64,000 nt of DNA from Streptomyces cathayae (lineage in GTDB: Bacteria > Actinomycetota > Actinomycetes > Streptomycetales > Streptomycetaceae), in the NCBI RefSeq assembly GCF_029760955.1, contig NZ_CP121682.1, positions 6,776,501 to 6,840,500 of the forward strand. The letters are read 5' to 3'. Of the stretch, positions 1 through 8,502 are shown in pieces (positions within the stretch are counted from its first letter, which is position 1; each line of letters starts with the position of its first letter). Made by a program: the position numbers and the translations under genes. Under the pieces are notes generated by a model. The model was not told the DNA's origin. It did no database searches and worked only from the letters and a program-made list of their open reading frames with translations.

Positions 1-485
1 TTGCCCGGCCGCACCTGTGCGGCTTCACCCCAAGGGCTGCTCGGCACGGGAATCCCCGCGCCGGCGACCCGTCATGCTCGGGTCCTCCACTCCTGCCGAT
101 CCACTCCTGTCGACCGGTCATCCGGGCGGCGGCAGGACTCGGCGTCCGCCCGGATCGCCCCGCCGCGGTGGCGGGGGCTTGTCGTCAGTGAGCGATCTTG
201 GCAATGGTTGGCCCGAAATCCCACCTGAGCCAGGGGTTTGTGTTGTTACTCACCACTCATCCGTTCGGGTGGACAGTGCTGCGTCCGGACTTCCGTCCAG
301 AGCGCCGAGGAGCCCCGGACCAGCATCGGAATGCTTGATTCCGAAAGGGGGCGCGCGCGGTGCGCAACCTTGGCGGCCCGAAAAGAAGTCGTGCGTCTAC
401 GCCGCTTGGGGGTAAGCCTTTTGGTCCGTTTCAACTCCGGTGCGGACATGTCACCGGCGCACGCCCCGACCGGGCCGGTAGGGCG
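1..485. other. Non-coding or unassigned left edge
   Basis: No reading frame here shows both a plausible start with a ribosome-binding site and recognisable protein sequence; the open frames present are Arg/Pro-rich, as expected by chance at this GC content. A locally lower-GC stretch around 232-262 could hold a promoter, but I cannot assign it to a gene. The leftward gene at 486-794 ends at the right border of this stretch. Confidence 0.5.
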
Positions 486-794
486 TCAACTGCCGGATCC
501 CGGCGGCAGGATGACGCGGGCCGTGCGCCGCTCGCCGTCCAGCACCCGCAACGCGCGGGCCAGGGTGGCGGTGTGCAGTTCGGTCTCGCCGCGCCTGTGC
601 ATCAGGGCCAGCGCGTCGCGCAGGGCGACGGCCTTGCCGACCAGTGCCTGCGCGGCACGCAGCCCCCGGTAGGTGTCGCCGTCGCGGGCCGGGTTGATCC
701 GGCCGAGCAGGTCGACGGCCTCGAGGTAACGGTCGATCAGCTCGGCCTCGGCCCGGGTCAGCGCGGGCAGCGGCGGCAGTTCGGGTGGCAGCAT
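486..794 (-). CDS. Small conserved protein downstream of the ClpP paralogue
   Basis: Predicted 102-residue, mostly helical, soluble protein with no signal peptide or membrane segment. I do not recognise a domain. It begins 7 nt after the stop of the upstream ClpP-like gene, and its GAGGTGA ribosome-binding site overlaps that stop, so the two are almost certainly co-transcribed and translationally coupled. The helical middle (LIDRYLEAVDLLGRINPA, then two Arg/Ala/Leu-rich helices) suggests a small helical partner or adaptor, but that is only inference from context. Confidence 0.75.
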   Translation of the reverse strand: MLPPELPPLPALTRAEAELIDRYLEAVDLLGRINPARDGDTYRGLRAAQALVGKAVALRDALALMHRRGETELHTATLARALRVLDGERRTARVILPPGSGS

Positions 795-801
795 CGGCGG
801 C

Positions 802-1437
802 TCACCTCGTACCGGGAGCGGCCCGGAGGCCCTCGCGGCGGGTCACGATCCGGTCCGCGAGGCCGTAGTCCACCGCCGCCCGGGCGTCGAGGACCGTCTC
901 CCGCTCGAAGTCCGACCGCGCCTGCTCCGGGGTGCGGTGGGTGTGCCGGACCAGCATCTGCTCGAGCCGGGCCCGAACGCGTGACAACTCCTCGGCCCGG
1001 ACGGCCAGGTCGCTCGCCCGGCCCTCCACCGGTTCCGTCAGCGCGGGCTGATGAAGCACCAGCCGCGCCCCGGGCAGCACGTACCGCTTGCCCGGGGTCC
1101 CGGCGGCCAGCAGCAGTGCGGCTGTTCCGGCCGCCTGCCCCAGGCAGACCGTCTCCACCTCGCAGGCGACGTAGCGCAGGGTGTCGTGGATCGCCGACAT
1201 GGCGTGGAAGGAGCCGCCGGGTGAGTTGACGTAGAGGGAGATGTCCCGGTCGGGGTCGCGGTGCTCCAGGTACATGAACTGGGCGATCACGTCGTTCGCG
1301 GAGGTCTCGTCGATCGGTGTCCCGAGGAGGATGATCCGCTCCTCCATCAGCCTCGAGTACGGATCCGTGCTCCGGCGCCCGGACGCCGTGTGTTCGGTGA
1401 ACTCGGGCAGGACATGGCGGGCGGACGGTCGGGTCAT
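802..1437 (-). CDS. clpP: ClpP-family protein with altered catalytic triad
   Basis: 211-residue member of the ClpP serine-peptidase family, whose members form heptameric rings that degrade proteins delivered by Clp ATPases. The fold is clear: RIILLG and [10 protein letters not shown] near residues 34-75, then [15 protein letters not shown] and LVLHQP at 100-131. The residue that should be the catalytic serine (GQAAS in active ClpP) is Gly104; the codon is GGA. His129 is retained, and the aspartate position before [11 protein letters not shown] is Glu180. This points to a non-proteolytic, ClpR-like ring subunit. The 20-residue N-terminal extension resembles the propeptide region of active paralogues. 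AGGAGGGGAC precedes the ATG. From memory the position matches the fifth clpP paralogue of S. coelicolor. Confidence 0.9.
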   Translation of the reverse strand: MTRPSARHVLPEFTEHTASGRRSTDPYSRLMEERIILLGTPIDETSANDVIAQFMYLEHRDPDRDISLYVNSPGGSFHAMSAIHDTLRYVACEVETVCLGQAAGTAALLLAAGTPGKRYVLPGARLVLHQPALTEPVEGRASDLAVRAEELSRVRARLEQMLVRHTHRTPEQARSDFERETVLDARAAVDYGLADRIVTRREGLRAAPGTR

Positions 1438-1472
1438 GAGGTCCCCTCCTCGTGGCGGCTGTCTGTAAGAAA

Positions 1473-1499
1473 TGTACAGGACGTACGTGGCGTTATGAT
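1473..1499 (+). promoter_or_regulatory. Probable autoregulated leaderless promoter of the antitoxin gene
   Basis: TATGAT at 1494-1499 is a good -10 box and lies only 6 nt before the ATG at 1506, so transcription would begin at or next to the start codon. TGTACA at 1473-1478 followed by GTACG at 1483-1487 forms an imperfect palindrome. TGTACA is the core hexamer bound by YefM-type antitoxins, so autoregulation is a reasonable inference. The clpP-like gene diverges from the same 68-nt gap. Confidence 0.55.
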
Positions 1500-1505
1500 G
1501 GGGGC

Positions 1506-1802
1506 ATGGCCTACGAGATTCCGGTGACGCAAGCCAGGGCTGAACTCGCCGACCTGATCAACCGCGTGGTGTACGGCGGTGAGCGCGTCGTCGTGACCCG
1601 GCACGGAAAGCCTCTCGTCGCCCTCGTGTCCGCCGATGACCTGCGACGACTCGAGGAACTCCAGGAGCTCGACGCGCGACGGGAGCCCACCGGGGACCAG
1701 GTGGTCAGCACGGTTTCCGGCGTCCACGGGGTGGCGTCCGCCGCACGCGAACAGCAGCGCTTCGGCATCGCCGCCGAACACCGCGGGACGGCCGCTTCGT
1801 AA
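1506..1802 (+). CDS. Orphan Phd/YefM-family antitoxin
   Basis: 98 residues. The N-terminal 50 residues match the Phd/YefM DNA-binding fold: [17 protein letters not shown], then [22 protein letters not shown]. The C-terminal half is where such antitoxins normally wrap a RelE/YoeB or Doc toxin. No toxin gene is present on either side: downstream is a strong hairpin and then a convergent acyltransferase gene. It is therefore either a solitary regulator or one whose toxin lies elsewhere. The ATG follows a -10 box by 6 nt, which argues for leaderless translation. Confidence 0.85.
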   Translation: MAYEIPVTQARAELADLINRVVYGGERVVVTRHGKPLVALVSADDLRRLEELQELDARREPTGDQVVSTVSGVHGVASAAREQQRFGIAAEHRGTAAS

Positions 1803-1816
1803 GGCGCCGAGAAGGC

Positions 1817-1877
1817 CCCGAACGCACCGTCGTGTGCCCCCGCCGCAGCGGCGGGGGCACACGACGGTGCGTTCGGG
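1817..1877. terminator. Bidirectional terminator hairpin
   Basis: A perfect inverted repeat centred on base 1847 with arms of about 28 bp and a very small loop. It lies between two convergent genes (antitoxin stop at 1802, acyltransferase stop at 1887) and would terminate both. Confidence 0.85.
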
Positions 1878-1886
1878 CGGGGCCGG

Positions 1887-2612
1887 TCAGTTCAGCGGCA
1901 TCCGCGGGAGCCGGCGCTTCTGCGCCGCCTTGCGCTCGGCGTCCTCTACCTTGGCGACGGCCGCGTACTGGTCGACGTACTCCTGCTCGGACAGGCTCAG
2001 GATGGTGTACATGATCTCGTCGGTGACGGCGCGCAGGATCGCCTTCTCGTCCTCCAGGCCGGCGTAGCGCGAGAAGTCGAGGGGCCTGCCGAAGCGGATC
2101 ACCACAGGATGGATGCGGGGGAGGACCTTCCCGGGCGGCTGCGCCTCGAAGGTGCCGATCATCGCGCAGGGAATCACCGGGACACCGGCCTTGAGGGCCA
2201 TCACCGCGACCCCGACCTTGCCCTTGTAGAGACGCCCGTCGTGCGACCGGGTGCCCTCCGGGTAGATACCGAGCAGTTCCCCCTTGCCCAGCACTCCGAG
2301 GCCCTCCCGGATCGCGGCCTGGCCGGCGTCCTTGCCGGAGCGGTCGACCGGGATCTGCCCCGCGCTGCGGAAGAAGAACGCCGTCAGCCGGCCCTTGATG
2401 CCGGGGCCGGTGAAGTATTCGGCCTTGGCGAGGAAGGTGATGCGCCGTTTGAGTATCGCGGGCATCAGGAAGTGGTCCGAGAACGACAGGTGGTTGCCGG
2501 CGACGATCGCGGCACCGGACGACGGCACATGCTCCAGGCCCTCTATTCGAGGCCGGAAGACCAGTCGCAGCAGCGGGCCCAGCAGCACGTATTTGAGCAG
2601 GTGGTAGAACAA
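1887..2612 (-). CDS. plsC: 1-acyl-sn-glycerol-3-phosphate acyltransferase (PlsC family)
   Basis: 241 residues. Transfers an acyl chain to lysophosphatidic acid (or a related acceptor) at the membrane in phospholipid synthesis. The HX4D catalytic motif (NHLSFSDHF, about residues 40-48) and the EGTRS acceptor-binding motif are both present, and the hydrophobic N-terminus (YHLLKYVLLGPLLRL) would anchor it in the membrane. The start is TTG at 2612, preceded by GAGGAG at 8 nt; no in-frame ATG lies close by. It is a single gene, convergent with the antitoxin. The Lys/Arg-rich C-terminal tail is common in actinobacterial members. Confidence 0.9.
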   Translation of the reverse strand: MFYHLLKYVLLGPLLRLVFRPRIEGLEHVPSSGAAIVAGNHLSFSDHFLMPAILKRRITFLAKAEYFTGPGIKGRLTAFFFRSAGQIPVDRSGKDAGQAAIREGLGVLGKGELLGIYPEGTRSHDGRLYKGKVGVAVMALKAGVPVIPCAMIGTFEAQPPGKVLPRIHPVVIRFGRPLDFSRYAGLEDEKAILRAVTDEIMYTILSLSEQEYVDQYAAVAKVEDAERKAAQKRRLPRMPLN

Positions 2613-2848
2613 GAGCGCGCTCCTCGACTCTGGCGGACGGGCTCAGCGGCGTGCTGCAGCAGGTCGACCGGCACGTCGTGGGGGTGCCAGTCTAGGTCCG
2701 GGTGAGGGCCCCCGGCACCCCGTCCGGCAGGCCGGAGGCGGGACGGGGCGGGGCCGGCCGGGCGGCTGAGCGCCCGTCAGCGGGGGTGCCGGCGGGGACG
2801 CGTGTCCCGGCCGCCGCCGGCCGCCGCACGCACGAGTAGGCTCGCCCC

Positions 2849-3304
2849 ATGCGGATCTCCGTCTCCTCCGACATGGACGAACCCGTCGCCCGGGCCCTGC
2901 TCGCCGAACTGCGCGAGCGCGGCCACGAGGTGCGCGTACACGGCGCCCTGAACCCCGGGGACGACGCGCGGTGGGCGTTCTGCTCGGAGGCGGCCGCCCG
3001 CGACGTCGCCGAGGGGGCCGCCGACCAGGCGGTGGTGTGCTGCTGGACCGGCACGGGTGCCTCGATCGCGGCCAACAAGGTGCCGGGCGTACGGGCCGCC
3101 CTGTGCACGGACGCCTACACGGCGGACGGCGCGCGCCGCTGGAACGACGCGAACGTGCTGGCGCTCGGCCTGCGGCTGACGTCCGAGCCGCTGCTGAAGG
3201 AGATCCTCGACGCCTGGTTCGCCGGGGTGACCGGACGGGACGCCGACGACCGGCAGAACGTGGACCGGGTGGACCGGCTCGACGGCGCCCGGCCCACCGG
3301 CTGA
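2849..3304 (+). CDS. RpiB/LacAB-family sugar-phosphate isomerase
   Basis: 151 residues. RpiB-type enzymes interconvert ribose 5-phosphate and ribulose 5-phosphate. The family signature is present as CCWTGTGASIAANKVPGVRAALC (residues 64-86, first 16 residues most diagnostic), with TDAYTADGARRWNDANVLALG following. The usual CGTG is CWTG here, retaining Cys65 and Thr67. The acidic Arg-rich C-terminal tail (NVDRVDRL) is unconserved. TAGGCT at 2837-2842 is 6 nt before the ATG and there is no Shine-Dalgarno sequence, so a leaderless transcript is likely. The exact substrate is not settled by sequence. Confidence 0.85.
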   Translation: MRISVSSDMDEPVARALLAELRERGHEVRVHGALNPGDDARWAFCSEAAARDVAEGAADQAVVCCWTGTGASIAANKVPGVRAALCTDAYTADGARRWNDANVLALGLRLTSEPLLKEILDAWFAGVTGRDADDRQNVDRVDRLDGARPTG

Positions 3305-3328
3305 GCCGTACCGCCGTCCCGCGGCGGA

Positions 3329-4555
3329 TCACAGCCGGACGACGACCAGCGCGGTGTCGTCGGTGGCGCCGCCGGGCGGCAGCAACTCCCGCAGCACGAT
3401 GTCGGCCAGCGACTCCGGATCCCGTGTCCGGTGGCGGCGCAGCGACTCGGCGAGCCGGAGCAGCCCGGTGTCGATGTCCTCCCGGCGGCGTTCGACCAGA
3501 CCGTCGGTGTAGAGCACGAGAGTCGCCCCGGGGGTGAACGTGGTCGACGCCTCGGGTCTGCGCGCCGGTTCGGGACGGGCGTCGAGCGGAGGGTCGGTGG
3601 CCCGGTCGAGGAACTCCACCCGCCCGTCCGGGTGGACCAGTACCGGCGGGGGATGACCGGCGCTGCTGTAGTCGATGGTGTGCCGGTCGAAGTCGACGAA
3701 GGTGGTGACCGCGGTCGCCGACTCGGCGCCGTCGACCACGTGGGCGTAGCGCGCCACGACGTCCAGCGCCTCGGCGGGCCCCGCCGCGACCCGGGAGGCG
3801 GCGGTGAGCGCGCTGCGCAACTGGCCCATGACGCCGGCCGCCTCCAGTCCGTGTCCGACCACGTCGCCCACGGACACGCCGATACGGTGGCCGCGCACCA
3901 GGTCGACCAGGTCGTACCAGTCCCCGCAGACGTTGAGCGCGCCCACCGCCGGCCGATAGCGCACGGCGGCCAGGTGACCCACCTGCCGCGGCGCGGGCAG
4001 CATGGACCGCTGCAGTGCCAGCGCCACCTGCCGCTCCCGGGCGTGCGCCTGGCGCAGGCGGTTGTTGAGCTCCTGCAGCTCGCGGGCGCGTGTGTACAGT
4101 TCGGCCTCCAGGACCCGGCTCTGGTCGACGCCCGCGCGGTCGCGGGCCCGCATCAGCTCGGTGACCTCCTCGACCCGGTGCACGATCAGGACCACGGAGC
4201 CGTCGCTGCCCAGCACCGGTGTGTTCACCGGGCTCCAGAAGCGCGCCTCCCACTCGCCGGGCCGCTCCGGGCTCTCGACGTCGTAGCGCTGCAGGGCCAT
4301 GGTGTCGCGCTCGCCGGTGGCCACGACCCGCAGCAGGGAGGCGCGCAGGTTGTGCGCGCCCGAGGAGTCCGGGTCGTTCGGGTTGTCCGGGAAGACGTCG
4401 AACAGGTAGCGGCCCAGCAGTTCCTCCCGGGACCTGCCGGTCCCGTGGACGAACGCCTCGTTGACGTCCGCGTACACCAGATCGGGGGTGAGGAGCGCCA
4501 CCATGCCGGGCAGGGCCTGGTACACCGCCGCGTAGTCGATCGCCGTCCGTTTCAT
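3329..4555 (-). CDS. PAS-domain PP2C (SpoIIE-type) protein phosphatase
   Basis: 408 residues. A PAS domain (about 10-130) is followed by a helical linker rich in Glu/Gln/Arg (140-180) and a SpoIIE-type PP2C phosphatase domain (about 185-405) with CGDWYDL, VGDVVGHGLEAA, VLYTDGLVE and TDDTALVVVR, which carry the metal-binding aspartates. Such proteins dephosphorylate anti-anti-sigma factors and so release stress sigma factors. ATG at 4555 is chosen over GTG at 4561 because AGGAGG sits 8 nt before the ATG. It follows the larger phosphatase gene by 24 nt in one operon. Confidence 0.9.
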   Translation of the reverse strand: MKRTAIDYAAVYQALPGMVALLTPDLVYADVNEAFVHGTGRSREELLGRYLFDVFPDNPNDPDSSGAHNLRASLLRVVATGERDTMALQRYDVESPERPGEWEARFWSPVNTPVLGSDGSVVLIVHRVEEVTELMRARDRAGVDQSRVLEAELYTRARELQELNNRLRQAHARERQVALALQRSMLPAPRQVGHLAAVRYRPAVGALNVCGDWYDLVDLVRGHRIGVSVGDVVGHGLEAAGVMGQLRSALTAASRVAAGPAEALDVVARYAHVVDGAESATAVTTFVDFDRHTIDYSSAGHPPPVLVHPDGRVEFLDRATDPPLDARPEPARRPEASTTFTPGATLVLYTDGLVERRREDIDTGLLRLAESLRRHRTRDPESLADIVLRELLPPGGATDDTALVVVRL

Positions 4556-4579
4556 GGCCACCGCCTCCTGACGAGAGCG

Positions 4580-7102
4580 TCATTCCGAAGGGAAGGCCGT
4601 CTCGAGGGGGAGATCACCCGGTCCGGTCAGCGACTGCTCGGCCCAGATGACCTTCCCGTCGGGAACGAAACGGGTGCCCCACTGCTGAGCGAGCTGCGAG
4701 ACCAGCAGCAGCCCGCGCCCGCCCTCGTCCATGGCGCGGGGGTGGCGCAGGTGCGGTGCGGTGGCGCCGCCGTCGAAGACCTCGCAGACCAGCGCCCGCT
4801 CCCGGATCAGCCGCAGGCGGACCGGGCCGGCGGCGTGCCGGATGGCGTTGGTGACCAGTTCGCTGACGATCAGCTCCGTGGTGAAGACCAGCTCGTCCAG
4901 CCCCCAGTGGGCCAGCTGCCGGGTGGCCGTCCTGCGGGCCTCGGCCACCACGGCCGGATCCGACGGCAGGTCCCAGGCCGCCACCTGGCCGGAGTCCAGG
5001 CGCCGGGTGCGGGCCATCAGCAGGGCCACGTCGTCGTACGGGCGGACCGGTACCAGGGCGTCCACCACGGCCCGGCACCGCGTTTCCAGTGAGGGCGCGG
5101 CCCTTTGCAGTACCTGTCGCAGCCGGTCCTGGCCGCCCGCGGTCGAACCGGTCTCCGTATCGGTCAGCAGACCGTCGGTGTACAGGGCGAGTGTGCTGCT
5201 CTCGGGCAGGGACAGTTCCCTCGCCTCGAACGGCGGGCCGCCCACGCCGAGCTGGGGTCCCGGCAGCAGGTCGACGAAGCCGACCGTGCCGTCGGGCGCC
5301 ACCAGGGCGGGCACGGGATGGCCCGCGGCGGCCATCGCGCACCGGCCGTCGACCGGGTCGTAGACGACGTACAGGCAGCCGGAGCCCACGGCCTGGCCGT
5401 AGTTCCCCTCCGGCTCGTCCGGATCGGTGCCCTCCTCCCGCGCCGACCGCGACACCAGGTCGTCGAGGTGCGCGAGCACCTCCTCGGGCGGCAGGTCCTG
5501 AGCGGCCAGGGTCCGCACGGCGGTACGCAGCCGGCCCATCGCCGCGGCGGCGGCGATGCCGTGGCCGGGGACCTCCCCGACGACGAGGGCGACGCGGGCA
5601 CCCGACAGCGGGATCAGGTCGTACCAGTCGCCGCCCAGACCGGTCAGCTCGTCGGCCGGGCGGTAACAGGCCGACACCTCGACGGCGTCCAGTTCCGGGA
5701 GCCGGCGGGGCAGCAGGCTGCGCTGCAGTACGAGCGTCGCGTCGCGCTCCCTGGTGTAGCGCCGGGCGTTGTCCACACAGACGGCGGCGCGGGAGACGAG
5801 GTCCTCGGCCAGGGCCAGGTCGTCCTCGCTGAAGAGGTCCGGGCGGCGCCGGAAGAACCCGGTGACACCCAAGGTGACGCCCCGGGCGCGGATCGGCACG
5901 ATCATCGCGCTCTGCAGACCGAGTTCGAGGAAGGTGGCCTTCCGGCTGTCCGGCGCGCCGTCGATCCACTCCGTGGCGAGCGGGTCGAGCTGCTCCTGAC
6001 GCCAGGACCGGCCCGTGGCCAGGCAGCGGACCGGCGGTGAACCGGCCAGGAAGTTCGTCACCGAGCCCGACTCCCGGACCTTCCGCGGCAGGTCCTCGTA
6101 CAGCGACCGGTGGCCCGCGCGGCGCAGCGTCACCCTGTCCGTCTCCGCGAGCGGTCCGGGGGGCAGCTCGGCGCCCCGCACCACCGTCTCCAGCAGGTCC
6201 ACGACCACGAAGTCCGCGAGTTCCGGGACGGCGACGTCCGCCAGCTCCTGGGCGGTGCGCAGGACGTCCAGTGTGCGGCCGATGCGCTCGCCGGCCCGGT
6301 CGAGCAGGGCGAGCCGCTGACGGGCGCGGTGCCGCTCGGTGATGTCCACGACGCTGTAGTAGACGCCCATCGGGCGGCCCCGGTCGTCGTCGAGCCGGGT
6401 GAACGACAGCATGTGCGCCGTCTCGCGCAGCGGCGCCGAACGGACCTGGCCGACGTACTCGTGGCCGACCACCGGCTCGCCGGTCTCCAGCACGTGGCGC
6501 ATCTGCGCCTCGACGGACTCGGCGTCCAGGCCGGGCTGGACGTCGGCGAACCGCAGGCCCAGCCGCCGCTGGGCCGGGCCGCCGCCGAACTGCTCCAGGG
6601 CGGTGTTCGACCACACGTACCGCAGGTCCGTGTCCACGATCGCGAGCCCGATCGACGCTCCGGCGACCATCTGCTCGAGCACCACGGGGCTCAGGTCCCA
6701 GCCGGCGGAGCGGCTCATGTCCCGGCCGACGGGACCGGCCAGCTCCGACAGCAGCGCCAGCAGGGACGAGCGGCCCCGCGGCTCCATGGTCCGCATGAGC
6801 CGGACCATGACGGGGACCGGCCGCCCGTCCCGGTGCCGGGCCGTCATCGGGCCCGCCCAGCCGTCGTCCGCCCGGCAGTGCCCGAGCAGGTCCGGCACCC
6901 GCTCGGCGTCCTCGGGGGTGAGCAGCTCGGCCAGCTTCCTGCCCACCGCCTCGACCGCCGGATACCCCAGCAGCCGCTCGGCCGGACCGGTCCAGTTCGT
7001 CACGACGCCCTGCGGATCGAGCAGCAGGGGAGCGGCGTCGGCGACGTCGAACCCCTGCCGGGCAACGTCCGGCTCCTCGTGTCCGTGCTCGTGTCCGCCC
7101 AC
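4580..7102 (-). CDS. Multidomain PAS-PAS-GAF-PP2C-ATPase regulator of sigma-factor switching
   Basis: 840 residues. Domains in order: PAS (about 20-125), second PAS (about 145-260, ending VVDITERHRARQ), GAF (about 270-430), SpoIIE/PP2C phosphatase (about 450-680; GGDWYDLIPL, VGEVPGHGIAAA, LALYTDGLL, DDVALLMAR) and a C-terminal HATPase_c anti-sigma kinase-like domain (about 700-835; SELVTNAIRHA, GGRGLLLVSQLA). It thus combines a phosphatase for anti-anti-sigma factors with an RsbW-like kinase domain. GTG at 7102 is chosen because GAGAGG precedes it at a normal distance; the reading frame stays open for another 1.5 kb upstream without protein-like sequence. Confidence 0.88.
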   Translation of the reverse strand: MGGHEHGHEEPDVARQGFDVADAAPLLLDPQGVVTNWTGPAERLLGYPAVEAVGRKLAELLTPEDAERVPDLLGHCRADDGWAGPMTARHRDGRPVPVMVRLMRTMEPRGRSSLLALLSELAGPVGRDMSRSAGWDLSPVVLEQMVAGASIGLAIVDTDLRYVWSNTALEQFGGGPAQRRLGLRFADVQPGLDAESVEAQMRHVLETGEPVVGHEYVGQVRSAPLRETAHMLSFTRLDDDRGRPMGVYYSVVDITERHRARQRLALLDRAGERIGRTLDVLRTAQELADVAVPELADFVVVDLLETVVRGAELPPGPLAETDRVTLRRAGHRSLYEDLPRKVRESGSVTNFLAGSPPVRCLATGRSWRQEQLDPLATEWIDGAPDSRKATFLELGLQSAMIVPIRARGVTLGVTGFFRRRPDLFSEDDLALAEDLVSRAAVCVDNARRYTRERDATLVLQRSLLPRRLPELDAVEVSACYRPADELTGLGGDWYDLIPLSGARVALVVGEVPGHGIAAAAAMGRLRTAVRTLAAQDLPPEEVLAHLDDLVSRSAREEGTDPDEPEGNYGQAVGSGCLYVVYDPVDGRCAMAAAGHPVPALVAPDGTVGFVDLLPGPQLGVGGPPFEARELSLPESSTLALYTDGLLTDTETGSTAGGQDRLRQVLQRAAPSLETRCRAVVDALVPVRPYDDVALLMARTRRLDSGQVAAWDLPSDPAVVAEARRTATRQLAHWGLDELVFTTELIVSELVTNAIRHAAGPVRLRLIRERALVCEVFDGGATAPHLRHPRAMDEGGRGLLLVSQLAQQWGTRFVPDGKVIWAEQSLTGPGDLPLETAFPSE

Positions 7103-7155
7103 GGCCGACCTCTCTGTCGCTGAGAGTGGTCTACCACCTCTTGTTCCCATCTTCA

Positions 7156-7253
7156 CCCGGGAACCGGGCAGGGGGCTTCCCGGGCACCGGCCAAAAACGC
7201 CCGTTCCCACCCTCCGGACGGCGCTCACGCAGGTCAGGCAGGTGGGAACGGGC
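7156..7253. terminator. Two successive hairpins, rocD terminator
   Basis: GCCCGTTCCCACC (7199-7211) and GGTGGGAACGGGC (7241-7253) form a perfect 13-bp stem with a 29-nt loop just after the rocD stop. A second hairpin (CCCGGGAA 7156-7163 with TTCCCGGG 7177-7184) lies behind it. Together they separate the leftward ddaH-rocD transcript from the start of the phosphatase operon. Confidence 0.65.
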
Positions 7254-7275
7254 CGACGGCCGGGGTCTGGGCGGG

Positions 7276-8502
7276 TCAGCCGCCCTGGCCCAGCACCTTG
7301 CCCAGCGTCTCCAGAGCCTCCTGGAGCTCCTCGCCCCGGACGGTGAGCGGCGGGGCCAGCCGGATGGTGGACCCGTGGGTGTCCTTGACCAGGATCCCCT
7401 CCCGCATCAGACGCTCGCTCACCTTCCGGCCGGTACCCAGTGCGGGGTCCACGTCGACGCCCGCCCACAGTCCGCGCGAGCGGAAGCCGACGACGCCCTT
7501 GCCGACCAGGGCGTGCAGCCCGTCGCGCAGCACCACGCCCAGTTCCGCGGCCCGGCGCTGGAACTCGCCCGTCTCCAGCAGCTCCACCACCGCCGTACCG
7601 ACGGCCGCGGCCAGCGGATTGCCGCCGAAGGTCGATCCGTGCTCCCCGGGGTGCAGCACCCCGAGCACCTCCCGCCGGGCCACCACCGCCGACACCGGGA
7701 CGATGCCGCCGCCCAGTGCCTTGCCGAGCAGCACCATGTCCGGGACGACCGACTCGTGGTCCACGGCCAGCGTGCGGCCCGTACGGCCGAGCCCCGACTG
7801 GATCTCGTCCGCGACGAACAGGCACCCCGCGCGGCGCGTCAGCTCCCGCACGCCCGCCAGGTAGCCGTCGTCGGGGATGTTCACCCCCGCCTCGCCCTGG
7901 ATCGGCTCGATCAGCACCGCGGCCGTCGTCTCGTCGACCGCCGCCTCCAGGGCCGCCAGGTCGTTGTACGGCACGATCCGGAAACCGGGGGTGAAGGGCC
8001 CGAAACCGGCGCGTGCGGTCTCGTCCGTGGAGAAACTGACGATGGTCGTCGTCCGGCCGTGGAAGTTGTCCGCCGCGACCACGATCGTCGCCCGGTCGGC
8101 CGGGACGCCCTTCACGTCGTAGGCCCACTTGCGGGCCACCTTCACCGCGCTCTCGACCGCCTCCGCGCCGGTGTTCATGGGCAGCACCATGTCCAGCCCG
8201 GTCAGCGCCGCCAGCCGCTCCGCGAACTCGGCGAGCCGGTCGTTGTGGAAGGCGCGTGAGGTGAGCGTGAGCCGGTCCAGCTGGCGGTGCGCCGCCTCGA
8301 TCAGCGCGGGATGCCGGTGGCCGAAGTTGAGCGCCGAGTAGCCGGCCAGCATGTCGAGGTAGCGGCGGCCCTCCACGTCCTGCACCCACGCGCCCTGAGC
8401 GCTCGCGACGACCACGGGCAGCGGATGGTAGTTGTGCGCGAGGACCGACTCCTCCGCACCGATGAGCTCGGCGGACGAACGGGTACGGACGGCAGGGGTC
8501 AT
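7276..8502 (-). CDS. rocD: Ornithine--oxo-acid transaminase
   Basis: 408 residues. PLP-dependent class III aminotransferase converting ornithine and 2-oxoglutarate to glutamate semialdehyde and glutamate in arginine catabolism. Visible: LNFGHRHP, PMNTGAEAVESAVK, DNFHGRTTTIVSFS, LIEPIQGEAGV, VADEIQSGLGRTG (PLP-binding aspartate) and LLGKALGGGIVP (PLP lysine). The ATG at 8502 has AGGAG in front and overlaps the upstream TGA as ATGA, so it is translationally coupled to the ddaH-type gene. Confidence 0.93.
   Translation of the reverse strand: MTPAVRTRSSAELIGAEESVLAHNYHPLPVVVASAQGAWVQDVEGRRYLDMLAGYSALNFGHRHPALIEAAHRQLDRLTLTSRAFHNDRLAEFAERLAALTGLDMVLPMNTGAEAVESAVKVARKWAYDVKGVPADRATIVVAADNFHGRTTTIVSFSTDETARAGFGPFTPGFRIVPYNDLAALEAAVDETTAAVLIEPIQGEAGVNIPDDGYLAGVRELTRRAGCLFVADEIQSGLGRTGRTLAVDHESVVPDMVLLGKALGGGIVPVSAVVARREVLGVLHPGEHGSTFGGNPLAAAVGTAVVELLETGEFQRRAAELGVVLRDGLHALVGKGVVGFRSRGLWAGVDVDPALGTGRKVSERLMREGILVKDTHGSTIRLAPPLTVRGEELQEALETLGKVLGQGG

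Noticed and set aside
246..449. 67-codon minus-strand frame near the left edge
   Set aside because: No ribosome-binding site and no recognisable protein; composition is random-like.
2643..4583. 646-codon open frame on the minus strand
   Set aside because: Arg/Pro/Gly-rich shadow of the PP2C phosphatase gene in another frame, typical of very GC-rich DNA.
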